64,000 nt of DNA, from the NCBI GenBank assembly GCA_030734395.1, contig JAUZTG010000047.1, forward strand, positions 558,001 through 622,000, in the 5' to 3' direction. The DNA comes from Sarocladium kiliense (Eukaryota; Ascomycota; Sordariomycetes; Hypocreales; Sarocladiaceae). Numbering within the stretch: position 1 is the first letter of the stretch; the number at the start of each line of letters is the position of its first letter. Positions 36,223 through 46,433 of the stretch are shown here, piece by piece. The notes under the pieces were generated by a model, which saw nothing but the letters and a program-made list of their open reading frames with translations, was not told the origin of the DNA and searched no databases. The translations under genes were made by a program, and so were the position numbers.

Positions 36223-36920
36223 TGAATTGCTAAGGGCCTTTTATGTTGAGATAAGATAGGGATCCATTTACTGTACAGTACTGCGAAATGCGTTATCTGT
36301 TGTATTCATCCCCGGAAAAATAAACTTCATAGAGATTGTCGTCGTGGCGCCATTTGAAAATTGTTATGTCAAGATGACTATCGTATCGGCATCAAGCACT
36401 GTCGAGCAGTAGGGCTCTGGGTTTCCGCGTCGTGCTGAGTTGTTGGCATCTGTTGAGCGCCGGAGAGGAAGCCCCAGCACACCCACGCGCGAAACGCCCG
36501 CAAAAAAAGATATCAGGTACGTCTCAGTCGTCTGGGTAATGTGATATTGGTACCTACATGGTGCAGTCATATTACTGCACAATCAAATCAGAGGTGGTCA
36601 AGGGTAGGTTCGAGGGTCAACGTAGGAGAACAGCTGGCGTCCAGACAGGGTGAACATAAATGACTCAATTGTGGTGGCTGGTACTGTACTGAAGCAGTAA
36701 TGTATGTACCCATGTTGCGTTGCAATTTGAATATGAACCAGAACCAGCAAACATAAGCTTGTACGAGAGGCGTTATCGCAAGTGATGCCATGCGCTGCGA
36801 CTAAAATAGTGCCTGCTCAAGGGCATTGCTTCCCTCACGGTGCTGTGCAGGTCAAATCGCCCAGAGCCACCCATCGTGCTCCACTTTTCTGGTTGTATTA
36901 ACACAACCGAAGAGCACCAA
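36223..36920. other. intergenic region between convergent genes
   Basis: Lies between the recombinase stop and the 3' end of the next minus-strand gene. No open frame with a domain was found. Confidence 0.5.
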
Positions 36921-38543
36921 TCACGCCAGAGACAACACAGCAGGATCTATATAATCCTCTATACGCAGGGCGGCGGCCGCTGGTGCCATCCCAGCACTTG
37001 GAGAGGTAGGCCTAGCCGCGGACACTTCCTGAATGTTGCAAATTTGTTCAGCACCTCGAAGATAGAGGATTTCTTCTTCTTGCGTCATCAAAGCGTCTCC
37101 CAACGATAACCCGTGCCCTGGGTTTCCAGGTTCTTCGATGCATGGTACGTGTCCGGCTCCTTTTTCTGAGCCGTTGGCGTTATGGGCACTGGTTTGCGGG
37201 AGCAATGTAGGGTCCGCCACGGGCTGTTCTACGCCGGCCATAATTGGTCTAGGGTCATAGAAGCATGACGAGGGTAGGTCACCGTAGCGAAATAACTCAC
37301 CTAGGCTTTTGGCCCTAATCTCGCCTTCATCTAACGTCTCGAGAAGGAGCCTGCGGTCTAGCGGAATGCCATACCCCACGAGATTGGCAAGCATGTCCGA
37401 TAGGCCGCTAAGATCGTTCTTCAAGGACGGATACTTGGCGTGGATATCCTTGATGAATTGTGTGATATCTGGTGGCTTGAGTTGGCGAACGCTAACGCTC
37501 AGTGTCAGAAGCAGAAGTATCGCGATCTACACCATCTCCATGACCTACTACTCGTCATTTAGTCGGGCAGGCAGAACCGAGAAAATGCCGCATCCAAAGT
37601 CTTGCTGTAGTTGGTGCCAGAATCTATTTTTTAGCATCTCGCATTTCCATTTGCTCTGCAAGGAGCCGGTCGAACACCCTTCCGTCCGGGCCTTGGGGAG
37701 CACAGCCCTGGCAAATACGACGCCGAGGGACCCTCCCCATTGCTCCGGGGCGGCTTTATACTTGTAGAAAAGCTCTGCGATCCATGAGCGTTCAAACCTA
37801 GCTTTTGCTGTTTTAAGGATAACATCCGCGTTTAATTCCTGGAAGTAGCATCGGACCGAGCAAATATCGTCAATAATCTCCTGTTCGGATGCGTTCTCCA
37901 CTCCATGGACTACTTTCGGCGGCTGGGCCCGATACTGGAACATCGTGTCTCTCGCTGCAGTGAGATCTTGCTGGATCTCCAGCAGAATTTTTGGCGACGC
38001 CAGTTCTTCGATTGCCTTCCGAGCGGTGGCTTTGGCTTTGTCGTAACGTCGTGTACTTTGAGCGTTTGGCTTGGCAGCGGCGAGAGGCTTTCTCAACTTG
38101 GGGGGGCGCTTTCCTTTCGCTGAGGCATGCCTTCCCTCTTCGCTGCTGGTATCCACAGGCCCCCGTTCATCCGCATCGATGTCAATGGGACTTCCGAAAT
38201 CCTCATTGCTCGTGAATGCAGGCGTTTGAACTTGTAGATTAGCGTTCGGTGGTAGATTAGCGCTATAATTCGAGTGTCCCGTCTGGGCATCGGCATCGGA
38301 CCGATCGACAGCGCAGAGCGCAGCTGGCGACAGCGTGTCCGCTGGTGTAGCCAAGGCCTTATGTACTTGGCTGCCAAAGACAGATCGGATGTTGGATTCA
38401 AGGCAGGGATTTTGCTCCAAGAGCTTTCGAACTTCAGAGCGGCGGAGCGTGATGGAGCGATCGATTAAATCCCAGTAGCAACGAATGTCTAAGAGACTCA
38501 GCTGGCTGAGTAGATCGTCAAGGGATTTGGATTTCGTAGACAT
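36921..38543 (-). CDS. unrecognised 520-residue protein beside the recombinase
   Basis: Exons 38543-37552 and 37491-36921 are joined across a 59-60 bp intron (GTAGTA ... CTGAC ... TTAG), giving about 520 residues with the ATG at 38543. I do not recognise the family. Visible features are a leucine-rich N-terminal 60 residues, a low-complexity middle with acidic DIDADERG and then a strongly basic patch (KGKRPPKLRKPLAAAKP, residues about 145-165), and a C-terminal half rich in W, F and conserved-looking charged helices (RFERSWIAELFYKYK, KWKCEMLKNRFWHQL). No signal peptide or membrane segment. The basic patch suggests nucleic-acid contact, but that is only inference. It converges on the DUF3435 gene, and the pair could belong to one mobile unit. 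Confidence 0.65.
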
Positions 38544-38670
38544 TGGTAGATGCTAATAGACACGCAGGAGTCGAAGGACAATCACCAGTCACAACCGGAC
38601 CTGCAAACTGAAAGAGAGCAAGAGGGTGGCTAGATGGTGGCAGGCAGGGTTTAAGTATGGCAGGGTAGTT

Positions 38671-38944
38671 CGTGTTTCGACTTCGGGAGGTGTCTTGCCA
38701 TTGACGTAGGTGTTTGCGGCAAATGGGGCCACAAAGTCGAGAAGAACCGAGCATCGCAGGAAACTGACGGGGGACCCCTTGGGTACCCAAAAATTCGCCC
38801 TTTGTGTTATTCAAAGGCCCTTTATGGATGTCTGTTAGAGGACAGCATTCAACGGCCACTTGTGGGGGGTGCATGTTAGTGTACTTGGTGATCACAGTAG
38901 ACACACTGTGTTAGCTAGATGTGGGGCGGATTTCAATGGGTTGC
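38671..38944 (-). repeat. relic of a Tc1/mariner 5' end (second copy at 46,164-46,433)
   Basis: 274 bp here match 46,164-46,433 closely, differing by scattered substitutions and a few single-base gaps. In the other copy this segment contains the transposase start codon and its 5' flank. Here only the first dozen codons of a transposase-like frame survive (MARHLPKS on the minus strand), so it is a truncated leftover. Confidence 0.85.
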
Positions 38945-39413
38945 GGACTGTGGTTTTGGCCGACTCTGTATGTGCAATGACAGCTTCCTCTACAATGTGT
39001 CTGTGTTATTCTTTGAAAGAGGAGGGGTACTTTGAGTTACTTCAGTGTGCCAGGCGCCCCACAATTAGGCCCTTTGTTTTAAGCGCTTGAGCATCTATTA
39101 TTCGTTCTTTGATGTCAGGGCGACTTCGTACTCTGAAGTATCGACGAATAGGCTTAGTCTCACAGTGCCAGGATAAGCAGACTGGTACATTCACCTGAAC
39201 CTAGCAGTACCTACCCTCGCCTTTGGCATCATGGCCCTGGCGTCTGCTTTGAAAGGGAGTGCTTCACAAAGAGACTACAGGTGCAAATGGGTTTCCACGT
39301 GATGTCTATGCAAATATGTTGGAAGAACGTGGAACTTTCCTTTGTCCACTACTGTACTACACGGTGACCCCCTAGAGAAGAGGCACCGCTGCGAGGTGCT
39401 CAAGTTTGCCATT
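38945..39413. other. intergenic region, no supported gene
   Basis: Follows the Tc1 relic and precedes the CPG/CW-family gene. No open frame with a domain and no inverted terminus were recognised. Confidence 0.45.
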
Positions 39414-40667
39414 ATGGACGAAACAGTAAACGACTCATCCAGCGACGCCGCGAACCTATCTCAGAATAGTGACGAGTCCGATGAAGACCAGCCGAATCAT
39501 GCCGATCCGCCCATCAGAAGCCGACTACAGCCGACCGGAAGCTTGTTATCCTTCGTGTCATTCGCCGAATAGGACCAAAGCAGATCCTACGACGACGAGC
39601 CCATACTCTGCTATAGCTTAGAGTGGAAGCTCTCTGCCAAGAACAGAAGACAAGTTAGAGAGTCTGAGACCAATATAGCGATATCCCCTAAGGACCTTTG
39701 GAAACACGTCTTACGACGAAAGGTGGCCGAAGCAAGTGCAAGGAAGCCATGGCGAAAGGAGAAGACCGTCGTAGTTCTCTCGATCAACACACGCCCGGCA
39801 ACCAAGGTAACAAAAGAGTACTCCGAACTGGACGTCAACTGGAGATTCATTGCCGAGCAGCTGCAGGAATGGACGAAGCATCTAACGGACGGCAAGACGG
39901 TCAACATCATGATAACATTTCACTTTGAGGGGGTGGAGCAGGGCAAGACTGGCAGAGGAGGAGCAACGGCCAATCAACAAGCAGATCTGGATGCCCGAAC
40001 TGTTGGTTTAAGTCGAGGAGCGTGTATCCAGAAAGCTTATGCTTTCGCGCGCTGTCCTGGCCCTGCCTGTACGAACCAGTCCGATCACTGCTGGCAACAT
40101 GAAGGAAGGCACATCATGCTGCGACCACATCATATAAGGATCCTTGCCGATCATCTTCTCGCTGGGCACACTCTGAATGTGCATGAAGATGTCCCTGAAG
40201 AGTTTCGGCGGCTGGTTATAGCGGATGAACGCGAGCGACAAGAGAGGCAGCAGAGAGAACGCACCGCAGTGCGGCGTTCGAAGCGAAGACGAAGAGATTC
40301 GAGCGGCTCAATCATTGAGACAACCCTTTGTCATCGCTGTAGTCTTACTGACACCCAGTCGACCCAGCCTCAGCTGGTGTTCCCAACAACTCCCATCCTT
40401 GAGTCAGATATATCACGCGAGGACGCGGTTGAGCGCTATACGCTTTGGCAGCAGTCTCGAGTGAGCACTGAGAAGCAAAAGAATCATTATCGCAATGCCG
40501 AAATCTTGACTTTGGAGCGGTGTTGGGATCTTGATCTCATTGCGAGCAACCAGCAGTGGATGTTCAACCTCTACAGAGAGAACGACATACCTGAAGGAGT
40601 GGCGTGGCACTACGTCTGTGATGTGAAGCATTTCTTGAAGCTTCAACAAGGATCACAGAGCATGTAA
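39414..40667 (+). pseudogene. CPG-x2-C...CW family accessory gene, interrupted by one TAG
   Basis: From the ATG at 39414 the frame is open to 40667 (417 sense codons plus the final stop) except for one TAG at 39570-39572. The part after the TAG aligns along its length with the 383-residue protein at 43,865-45,016: EPILCYSLEWKL with EPYTIMWSLCKR, VNWRFIAEQLQEW with IDWRGVEKQIDDW, ARCPGPACTNQSDHCW with FECPGSGCDIGPYCW, HEDVPEEFRR with HRDVPKHLQN, and the C-terminal helix region. The CPG-x2-C-x5-CW motif may bind metal. A central basic stretch (RRSKRRRRD) looks like a nuclear localisation signal. I do not recognise the family. It is convergent with, and 46 bp from, a Tc1/mariner transposase gene, as is its relative. 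No intron removes the stop. Confidence 0.6.
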
Positions 40668-40713
40668 GGCTGCAGCAAGCGACAATTTTGAAAAGGTTAC
40701 ATTTTATTTACTC

Positions 40714-41709
40714 TCAATCTTCCTTAATTTCGATCTGTGCCTTCTTGAAGTGTCCACGCGCTACCCGTTTATCCATACCCATGATCCTAACCTGCATCAA
40801 TAAATATGACTTGAGATCGCCTTGAATGAGATCTCCATCTACTTGTGACCTTTCCCTGATGCGGTTCTTGATGGAACCGAATAGATACTCAATGGGGTTC
40901 AAGTCTGGCGAGTAGGGTGGCTGATACTCTAAGATGACACCAGCGTCGCTGATTGCCTTCTTTACCTCTGGAGTGAAGAAGTGGAATGAAGCATTGTCCA
41001 TGAAGATGACAGATCTAGGCTCTGGATATCTCCCGCAGAATGGCAGAAGATTCATCAAAAAGGCGCCGACCTTGTCTGCATCTGTACTTTGCTCGTACAC
41101 TTCACAATAGATCACGCCGTCTACGGTGTACGCCGGGAGAATCTGAACTCTCGTCCCTCGATGGAAGCGCTTGACCTGAACCGGTGTTACGCCTTTAGGG
41201 GCATAACCACGGTTGAGTATTGCAATGCCACGGTCGCAACCGCTCTCATCAATGAAGACCATCTGCTCAGGCTCATAATGTGATCTTCGCTCTGAGTAAT
41301 CATCCCGTAGGTCTTGATTGCGCTCTTTCGCGATGTTTTGTGTGACCTTTTTAGTCCAGTTCACTCGCTTGAGCGTCCTGCCAAGGGTCCATCGCGAGAG
41401 ACTCACTCCGTATTCCTTTCGCAGGATGTCGGCCATCTGCTGTTGAGTGGTGCATGGGAACTTCTCAAGATGGTTCCGGACAGCAAGCCACATGTTCTCT
41501 GTTACTTCCCTTCGACGCCCCCGGGGCTTGGGCGCATCGATCGTGCCATAACGGAGGATGTTCGAGCGCGCTTTTCGTACGGTTCGTGTCGTACAGGGAC
41601 CAATGCTCGTTGCTATAGCGGTGTCGGTGATCTCTACCTTCCCCTCCAACTTACTCTCAATGATGCTCTGAAGAGCCTTACGCTGGTCGTTAGACAATCG
41701 TGGTGCCAT
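40714..41709 (-). CDS. Tc1/mariner-type transposase (DD35E), intact
   Basis: An uninterrupted 331-residue frame from the ATG at 41709. Two N-terminal helix-turn-helix regions bind transposon ends, and the DDE catalytic domain follows: first Asp in VFIDESGCD, second in VIFMDNASFH, and the Glu of PPYSPDLNPIE, with 35 residues between the last two. The PYSPDLNPIE signature is diagnostic for the superfamily. Length and all three acidic residues suggest an active cut-and-paste enzyme. No convincing terminal inverted repeat pair could be found by eye immediately outside the gene. It converges on the CPG/CW-family gene to its left, the same arrangement as at 43.9-46.2 kb. Confidence 0.93.
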   Translation of the reverse strand: MAPRLSNDQRKALQSIIESKLEGKVEITDTAIATSIGPCTTRTVRKARSNILRYGTIDAPKPRGRRREVTENMWLAVRNHLEKFPCTTQQQMADILRKEYGVSLSRWTLGRTLKRVNWTKKVTQNIAKERNQDLRDDYSERRSHYEPEQMVFIDESGCDRGIAILNRGYAPKGVTPVQVKRFHRGTRVQILPAYTVDGVIYCEVYEQSTDADKVGAFLMNLLPFCGRYPEPRSVIFMDNASFHFFTPEVKKAISDAGVILEYQPPYSPDLNPIEYLFGSIKNRIRERSQVDGDLIQGDLKSYLLMQVRIMGMDKRVARGHFKKAQIEIKED

Positions 41710-42131
41710 TCGGGAATGTTGACAAGATCAACTTTACGTATATTGCAGCACTGCGCAGGTCTGGATATCATGTCTGCCTTGGACGCCCTTCATTCACTTG
41801 AGCAGAGGAGGCCGCGTAATCATCTTTCATTGTAACATCCTTTGAGCCAACTTCGGACGAAGTGTTATCCCTGGCTACCAAGTAGCTGAGGTCCTTTGAG
41901 AGTGTACACAGTCCAAGTACCCAGTGTGTAGCACTGTCAAAAGACTCCACTATGAAATGCTCAAACATTGTAAGAGAGGAAGCTGTCTCTGCACCTAACA
42001 GTAGCCGCTGAACCATTTCGCGAGAGGCAAACGGAGAGGAGAAGACATACCCTCGTGTTCTTCTTTCTGCCTTGGCTTGGCCCAGGCTTGGCCCGATCCA
42101 TGGCCGTTCTGCACGAACGTTGTCCTCAGGT
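41710..42131. other. region between the DD35E transposase and the composite element
   Basis: Includes a minus-strand open frame of 82 codons (41,768-42,016) with no recognisable domain. It may be the outer part of the DD35E transposon. Nothing firm can be called. Confidence 0.4.
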
Positions 42132-42236
42132 TGTCACGGGCCAAGCGCTGGAGGCTCACGTGCCAGGGCACGTGAGCCATGACAACGACATCAGACATTC
42201 ATGAAACGCAAGGAGAGGCTAATCTTGCTCCTCTTT
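42132..42236 (+). repeat. left terminal inverted repeat with double-CACGTG hairpin
   Basis: 105 bp starting TGTCACGGGCC. Inside, 42,153-42,178 is a near-perfect palindrome: 12 bp arms GGCTCACGTGCC and GGCACGTGAGCC around AG. Each arm holds a CACGTG E-box. The copy at 46,937-47,041 is inverted. Confidence 0.9.
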
Positions 42237-42937
42237 TCGCGGTGGTTCGTGCTCAGAGAGAAGAAGACATGTGTTTTGCGCATGCTGGTTTCTGAAACGT
42301 ATGTAGAGCCATGTGAGCTCTTTGTGGCGGTTATCCACACAGTGCAGCAGTGCGATAACACACACATTGTACTTTGCTTCTTGACAAAAGTGACAAAGCG
42401 ATAAGGCCACTTCAGGGTTATAATAACAATTTCGTGGTGGAGTTGGGCTACAGTGCTACACACTGTGATAAGCAGCAAGGGATAACACTTTAGTCTAGAT
42501 TTAGCACGAAGGATGTTAGAATGAAGGATCATTACGTGGCTCCGTCTTTGTCAAGTGAAAGAGAACAAAAGACAACTTAGAGAAAAGGCTATTAATAGCC
42601 CTTGATCGCTTCTGAGATTAGTCTCTCGCGGGGCGGCTGGCTACTAAAGTAACTCCACGTACGTCATCTCTTTCAAAGAGCACCATATAGACATTGTGCT
42701 GCAGAGGAAGCTGATATAACTGTAACTGTATCTCGAGAGTCATGGATCTGTTACAGCCAGGCTATGAGCCCTGCAGAATCGCTGAATATGGCCCCGCAGC
42801 ACCAAGTCCATTATGGTATGTTCTATCTTGGGGAGGGCTGGAAACAGCCACAGGCCTAGAACTGGGCCTCTCGATTTTTAGAATTAAAGGAGTCCCCATC
42901 TCCTGTCAGACGTCGATATGTCCGCGCAACTGCAACC
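42237..42937. other. leader of the MADS-like gene inside the composite element
   Basis: About 700 bp without a supported gene. The part from about 42,470 to the ATG is recognisably related to 47,110-47,578, which leads into the second MADS-like gene, so it belongs to the repeated unit. Confidence 0.6.
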
Positions 42938-43315
42938 ATGGCAAATCCATCCCATAAAAAGCGAGATCGGACGAAAGAGAACTTCGCTAAGTCATGCAAG
43001 TCAGGTGCAGCACGATTCAACAAGCTGAATCAGAAGTATGGCGCGCATATTTATCTCCAAGTGCAATGGAGAGGGAGATACTATGAGTATATCTCCGACG
43101 ACAAAGACCTCCGCTGGCTAAAGATCAGCAAGGAACTTGAAACAACCTACCCGTTGCCTGTTCAATGGACACCAGCAACCTTCATGAGACAAGATGGCGA
43201 CACACTGGAGGGCTCTTCACCAAATGAAGATTCTGACGGGCCGAGTAGCTCGTGCGAACATCAGAACGTCGTAAACTCGTCTCCCTCAGATCTGGAGCAA
43301 TCGGATAAGTTGTAA
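42938..43315 (+). CDS. small MADS-box-like protein, copy 1
   Basis: 125 residues from the ATG at 42938. The N-terminal half has the spacing of a MADS (SRF-type) DNA-binding domain: basic RDRTKENFAKSCKSGAARF, a leucine-containing helix NKLNQKY, a beta strand IYLQVQWRGR, then YYEYIS. It is followed by a conserved YPLPVQWTPATF block and a serine-rich acidic tail. The family assignment rests on this pattern only. A second copy at 47,579 has most residues identical, and a broken third lies near 54,600. It could be a DNA-binding accessory of the element. CACGTG-containing termini are a possible but untested target. It is too short for a full MADS regulator with dimerisation region. Confidence 0.6.
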   Translation: MANPSHKKRDRTKENFAKSCKSGAARFNKLNQKYGAHIYLQVQWRGRYYEYISDDKDLRWLKISKELETTYPLPVQWTPATFMRQDGDTLEGSSPNEDSDGPSSSCEHQNVVNSSPSDLEQSDKL

Positions 43316-43864
43316 AGCCTTGCACTGAGTGCCGCTTGTTTCTCCACAGAGTTGTCGTATGAGTCCTGTGTAACCTTGCGCCACTATTTTGCTGGCGATC
43401 TGGCTGGGGCAGCCCTTCACTGCTCAAATCTTCGCTGGGCAACTCCAGATTCAATCTGGAACCTAGGCTGATACAGCCTGGTCCGAAATGACAGTCCGCT
43501 TCGTCAGTCAAGAATAAATGTTAGAAGCACCCATTTCTGGACTAACACACATGGCAAAGACAGTGTGAACAAATGTGGAGCCCCGCCATCTCGTGTATAT
43601 ATGGCACACGCCGCCCTGCATCGTCCTTTGTTACGTATTCAAGCCGCCCTTCATGAAATCCCACAAGGCTTGTTGTCGAGCTGATGCATCGCCCACGTGA
43701 TTATCCAGACATGTGAGTCGCTCAAAGACCCATTTTTGCTACCATGGAAGACCGTGGAAAGTGGTGGAGGGCAGGGAGCGATGGTCTCGCACCTCGTTCC
43801 AGCTCTCGACACTTCCTGTTGCGACTAGCTTCTTCATCTGCATAAGATCTGGTGATCCTGCGTC
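43316..43864. other. intergenic segment between MADS-like and CPG/CW genes
   Basis: 549 bp with no supported gene; the last 130 bp are the likely promoter of the next gene. Confidence 0.45.
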
Positions 43865-45016
43865 ATGATGAATAGCGAGGCTCGCGATGCAAGCCAGTGG
43901 CTGTATCATGATGATGTGTTTAGCTACGCAACTCCTATTCCAGTAGACCTTGCGGATCCGGATCATTCAAGCCAGAGACAAGGCCGACGAGCAACCTGCG
44001 AGCCGTACACGATTATGTGGTCGCTCTGTAAACGAAAGTCCAGACTTGACAAGCTTACTGAAGGCGCAGTACAGAATATCGAGCAGTACCCCAGCGACTT
44101 TTGGGACCAAAGTTTTCGTTCCGAGATCGAGGCCATCGTAGCAGAGAAAAAGCTGAACGACACCCACGAGCCCGACGAGACCAGGTTCATGCTCTCCATC
44201 AACGCACGAGGCGTAAGTAAGATACCTCTGCGGTCGCCGGGGCTTGAGATAGACTGGAGAGGTGTGGAGAAGCAGATCGACGACTGGTCACCTCTTGTTC
44301 AAAACGGCAAGTCTTTGACACTCCAGATCACCTTTGTCTACAAGGAAAGTGCTCGCTTGGAATCATCGAGGTCGGTCCGCCGCGGCAGGACTGCGACGAT
44401 TACACAGCTTAACGAGCGAGCCGCTATCCACAATGACCATGGCGCAACGGACGAGATTCCGATCTGGGAGCAGGTTTACGACATTTTTGAATGCCCGGGA
44501 TCGGGCTGCGATATAGGGCCGTACTGCTGGCTTAACGAAGCTACTGGTGTCCGATATCCCGTGTCGACAAACACACTGCTTCGACTTGTAGAGTACGTGG
44601 AGAAGGGAGGCACGATAAGAGAACACCGCGATGTCCCGAAGCACCTTCAGAACGAGATTATGGGCCCTTCTAAGAAACGAAAACAGGCTGAAGGCCCTCA
44701 GATCAGCGTCACGAATGTCATGCCTGGGGCAGAAGCCGCACCTCCAGCAAAGAAGCTCAGAATTGCGGGGCCACGAGATAAAGCTATCGATCGCTATCGT
44801 GATTTGCACTGTGAGCAGGTTGTCGACCTTGGTTGGAAAGAAGAGTTCCACGCTATCGCCAGTCTTACATTCGAAGCGCGCCTCTCTCTTGATCGGCTAT
44901 TTGAGGCTCAGGAAGAAGAGGCAAAGTTCTTCATCTCCCAAGGCATCTCAAGAGGTATTGCGTATCAGTGGGTAAGCATGGTCGACAAGTTTGAAGAACT
45001 AGGAAGAGAAGAGTAG
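43865..45016 (+). CDS. CPG-x2-C...CW family accessory protein (intact copy)
   Basis: A 383-residue intact frame from the ATG at 43865. It is a clear relative of the interrupted gene at 39,414-40,667. Shared blocks are a WSLCKRKS-like N-terminal helix, SINARGVSK, IDWRGVEKQIDDW, the Cys cluster ECPGSGCDIGPYCW (about residues 214-227), and a RDVPKHLQN motif. A basic KKRKQ nuclear-localisation-like patch at about residue 272 is followed by a helical C-terminal domain (FEARLSLDRLFEAQEEEAKFF is representative of its style). No membrane segments. I do not recognise the family. Its repeated convergent pairing with Tc1/mariner transposases suggests it is transposon cargo or a helper, for example an end-binding or regulatory protein. 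This is inference from position. Confidence 0.7.
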   Translation: MMNSEARDASQWLYHDDVFSYATPIPVDLADPDHSSQRQGRRATCEPYTIMWSLCKRKSRLDKLTEGAVQNIEQYPSDFWDQSFRSEIEAIVAEKKLNDTHEPDETRFMLSINARGVSKIPLRSPGLEIDWRGVEKQIDDWSPLVQNGKSLTLQITFVYKESARLESSRSVRRGRTATITQLNERAAIHNDHGATDEIPIWEQVYDIFECPGSGCDIGPYCWLNEATGVRYPVSTNTLLRLVEYVEKGGTIREHRDVPKHLQNEIMGPSKKRKQAEGPQISVTNVMPGAEAAPPAKKLRIAGPRDKAIDRYRDLHCEQVVDLGWKEEFHAIASLTFEARLSLDRLFEAQEEEAKFFISQGISRGIAYQWVSMVDKFEELGREE

Positions 45017-45225
45017 AACTTTCGTTGTATACTGCAATGTGGTTGTTCACTTGCCCGAGTCGTGCGCTTTCAGTATGAAGTCTTTTCTGTGACAGCGTAG
45101 CGCCTGTCTTGGAGTCACGCTCAAGGTTCTACCTTGTAGCCAAACTTTGTGCCATCATATTGAAAGTGATTGCTTCACTGAGATTAATCATGTCTTATCT
45201 GTTTGCAACTAGTTGGACTGAAGAA

Positions 45226-46194
45226 TCAGGCATATTCTATTGTGATACCAGAGTGACGAAAGTGACCCTCAGCACTCTCACGCTTGGCCCCAACTTGATG
45301 TATGCACCATTTCAGAAACGTCGCGAACGAGATTCCAGCCTCTCGATGATACCACTCTTGCCTCAGTAAGCTCTTCACTTCGCCAAAGTGTTCCTCTATG
45401 GGGTTGAGGTCTGGTGAATACGGTGGAAGGAAGAGAAGCTCCACGCCTGCAGCAGCACAGAGCTCCCTCAGTTTCCATTCACGATGGAAGCTCGCATTGT
45501 CCATCACCAGAACGGATTTGGGCTGGGGAAAGCGCCCACAATGACGCAGCAACTGTCTAATAAAATCTTCAAAAATCGCATGGTCTGTCGAACCCCGAAA
45601 AATGCGTGAAAGGACGAGCCCATCTTGGCTCAACGCAGAGATGAATTGGTGTCTGCTCTCTCGTTTGAACTCTGCGACATGGACTGGGGCTGTCCCGCGA
45701 GGAGCCCATCCTTTGCGACGCTGAACTCCTAAAGAATCACAGCCGCACTCATCGATGAAGATCAGCTGATAGGACTTGTATCTTGACAGCTTATGATGAT
45801 AGAGGTGCCGCAGGAGGGAGTTCCTCTGTTGGGCTACCCTTCGTGTGACCTTGTGAGACCACTTCTTTCTCTGCAGAGCGCGCGTTACACTGCTGGGCGA
45901 AACAGTCACATCAAACTCCCTACGAATGAAGGATATCATCTCGGAGCGATACATGCATGGTCTCCTCAGCAGCTCATCGCATAATGCATCGAGCATACAT
46001 GGCGTGATACTTCGCTCGCGACCGGTTCGATTCGGCGGGGACCGTGTTGAGCCAAACCGGCGGTAATTGGATCGAATCCTTCGGATAGTGCGCTCACTAC
46101 ATCTTACATTTCTCGCTATTTTACGTGTCGAGTTCTCAACCAAGAGAAGAGACCGTATCTGCTCGTGTTTCGATTTCGGGAGGTGTCTTGCCAT
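45226..46194 (-). CDS. Tc1/mariner-type transposase (DD34E), intact
   Basis: A 322-residue uninterrupted frame; the ATG at 46194 begins MARHLPKSKHEQIRSL, and the frame upstream has no ATG. N-terminal paired helix-turn-helix with SERTIRRIR and PSSVTRALQRKKWS, then the catalytic domain with FIDECGCD, VLVMDNASFH and PPYSPDLNPIEE. Thirty-four residues separate the second Asp from the Glu. All catalytic residues are present. It differs widely from the DD35E enzyme at 40.7 kb, so the two elements are not recent copies, yet both face a CPG/CW-family gene. The segment covering its start is repeated at 38,671-38,944. Confidence 0.93.
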   Translation of the reverse strand: MARHLPKSKHEQIRSLLLVENSTRKIARNVRCSERTIRRIRSNYRRFGSTRSPPNRTGRERSITPCMLDALCDELLRRPCMYRSEMISFIRREFDVTVSPSSVTRALQRKKWSHKVTRRVAQQRNSLLRHLYHHKLSRYKSYQLIFIDECGCDSLGVQRRKGWAPRGTAPVHVAEFKRESRHQFISALSQDGLVLSRIFRGSTDHAIFEDFIRQLLRHCGRFPQPKSVLVMDNASFHREWKLRELCAAAGVELLFLPPYSPDLNPIEEHFGEVKSLLRQEWYHREAGISFATFLKWCIHQVGAKRESAEGHFRHSGITIEYA

Positions 46195-46433
46195 TGACGT
46201 AGGTGTTTGTGGCAAATGGGGCCACAGAGTCGAGAGGAACCGAGCATCGCAGGAAACTGACGGGGACCCCTTGGATACCCGAAAATTCGCCCTTCGTGTT
46301 ATTCAAAGGCCCTTTATGGATGTATGTTAGAGGACAGCATTCAACGGCCACTTGTGGGTGCATGTTAGTGTACTTGGTGATCACAGTAGGCACACTGTGT
46401 TAGCTAGATGTGGGGCGGATTTCAATGGGTTGC
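46164..46433 (-). repeat. 5' end of the DD34E transposon (repeated at 38,671-38,944)
   Basis: 270 bp shared with the relic at 38.7 kb, covering the first codons of the transposase and its upstream region. It includes the palindromic CACACTGTG-like motif near 46,390. Confidence 0.8.
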
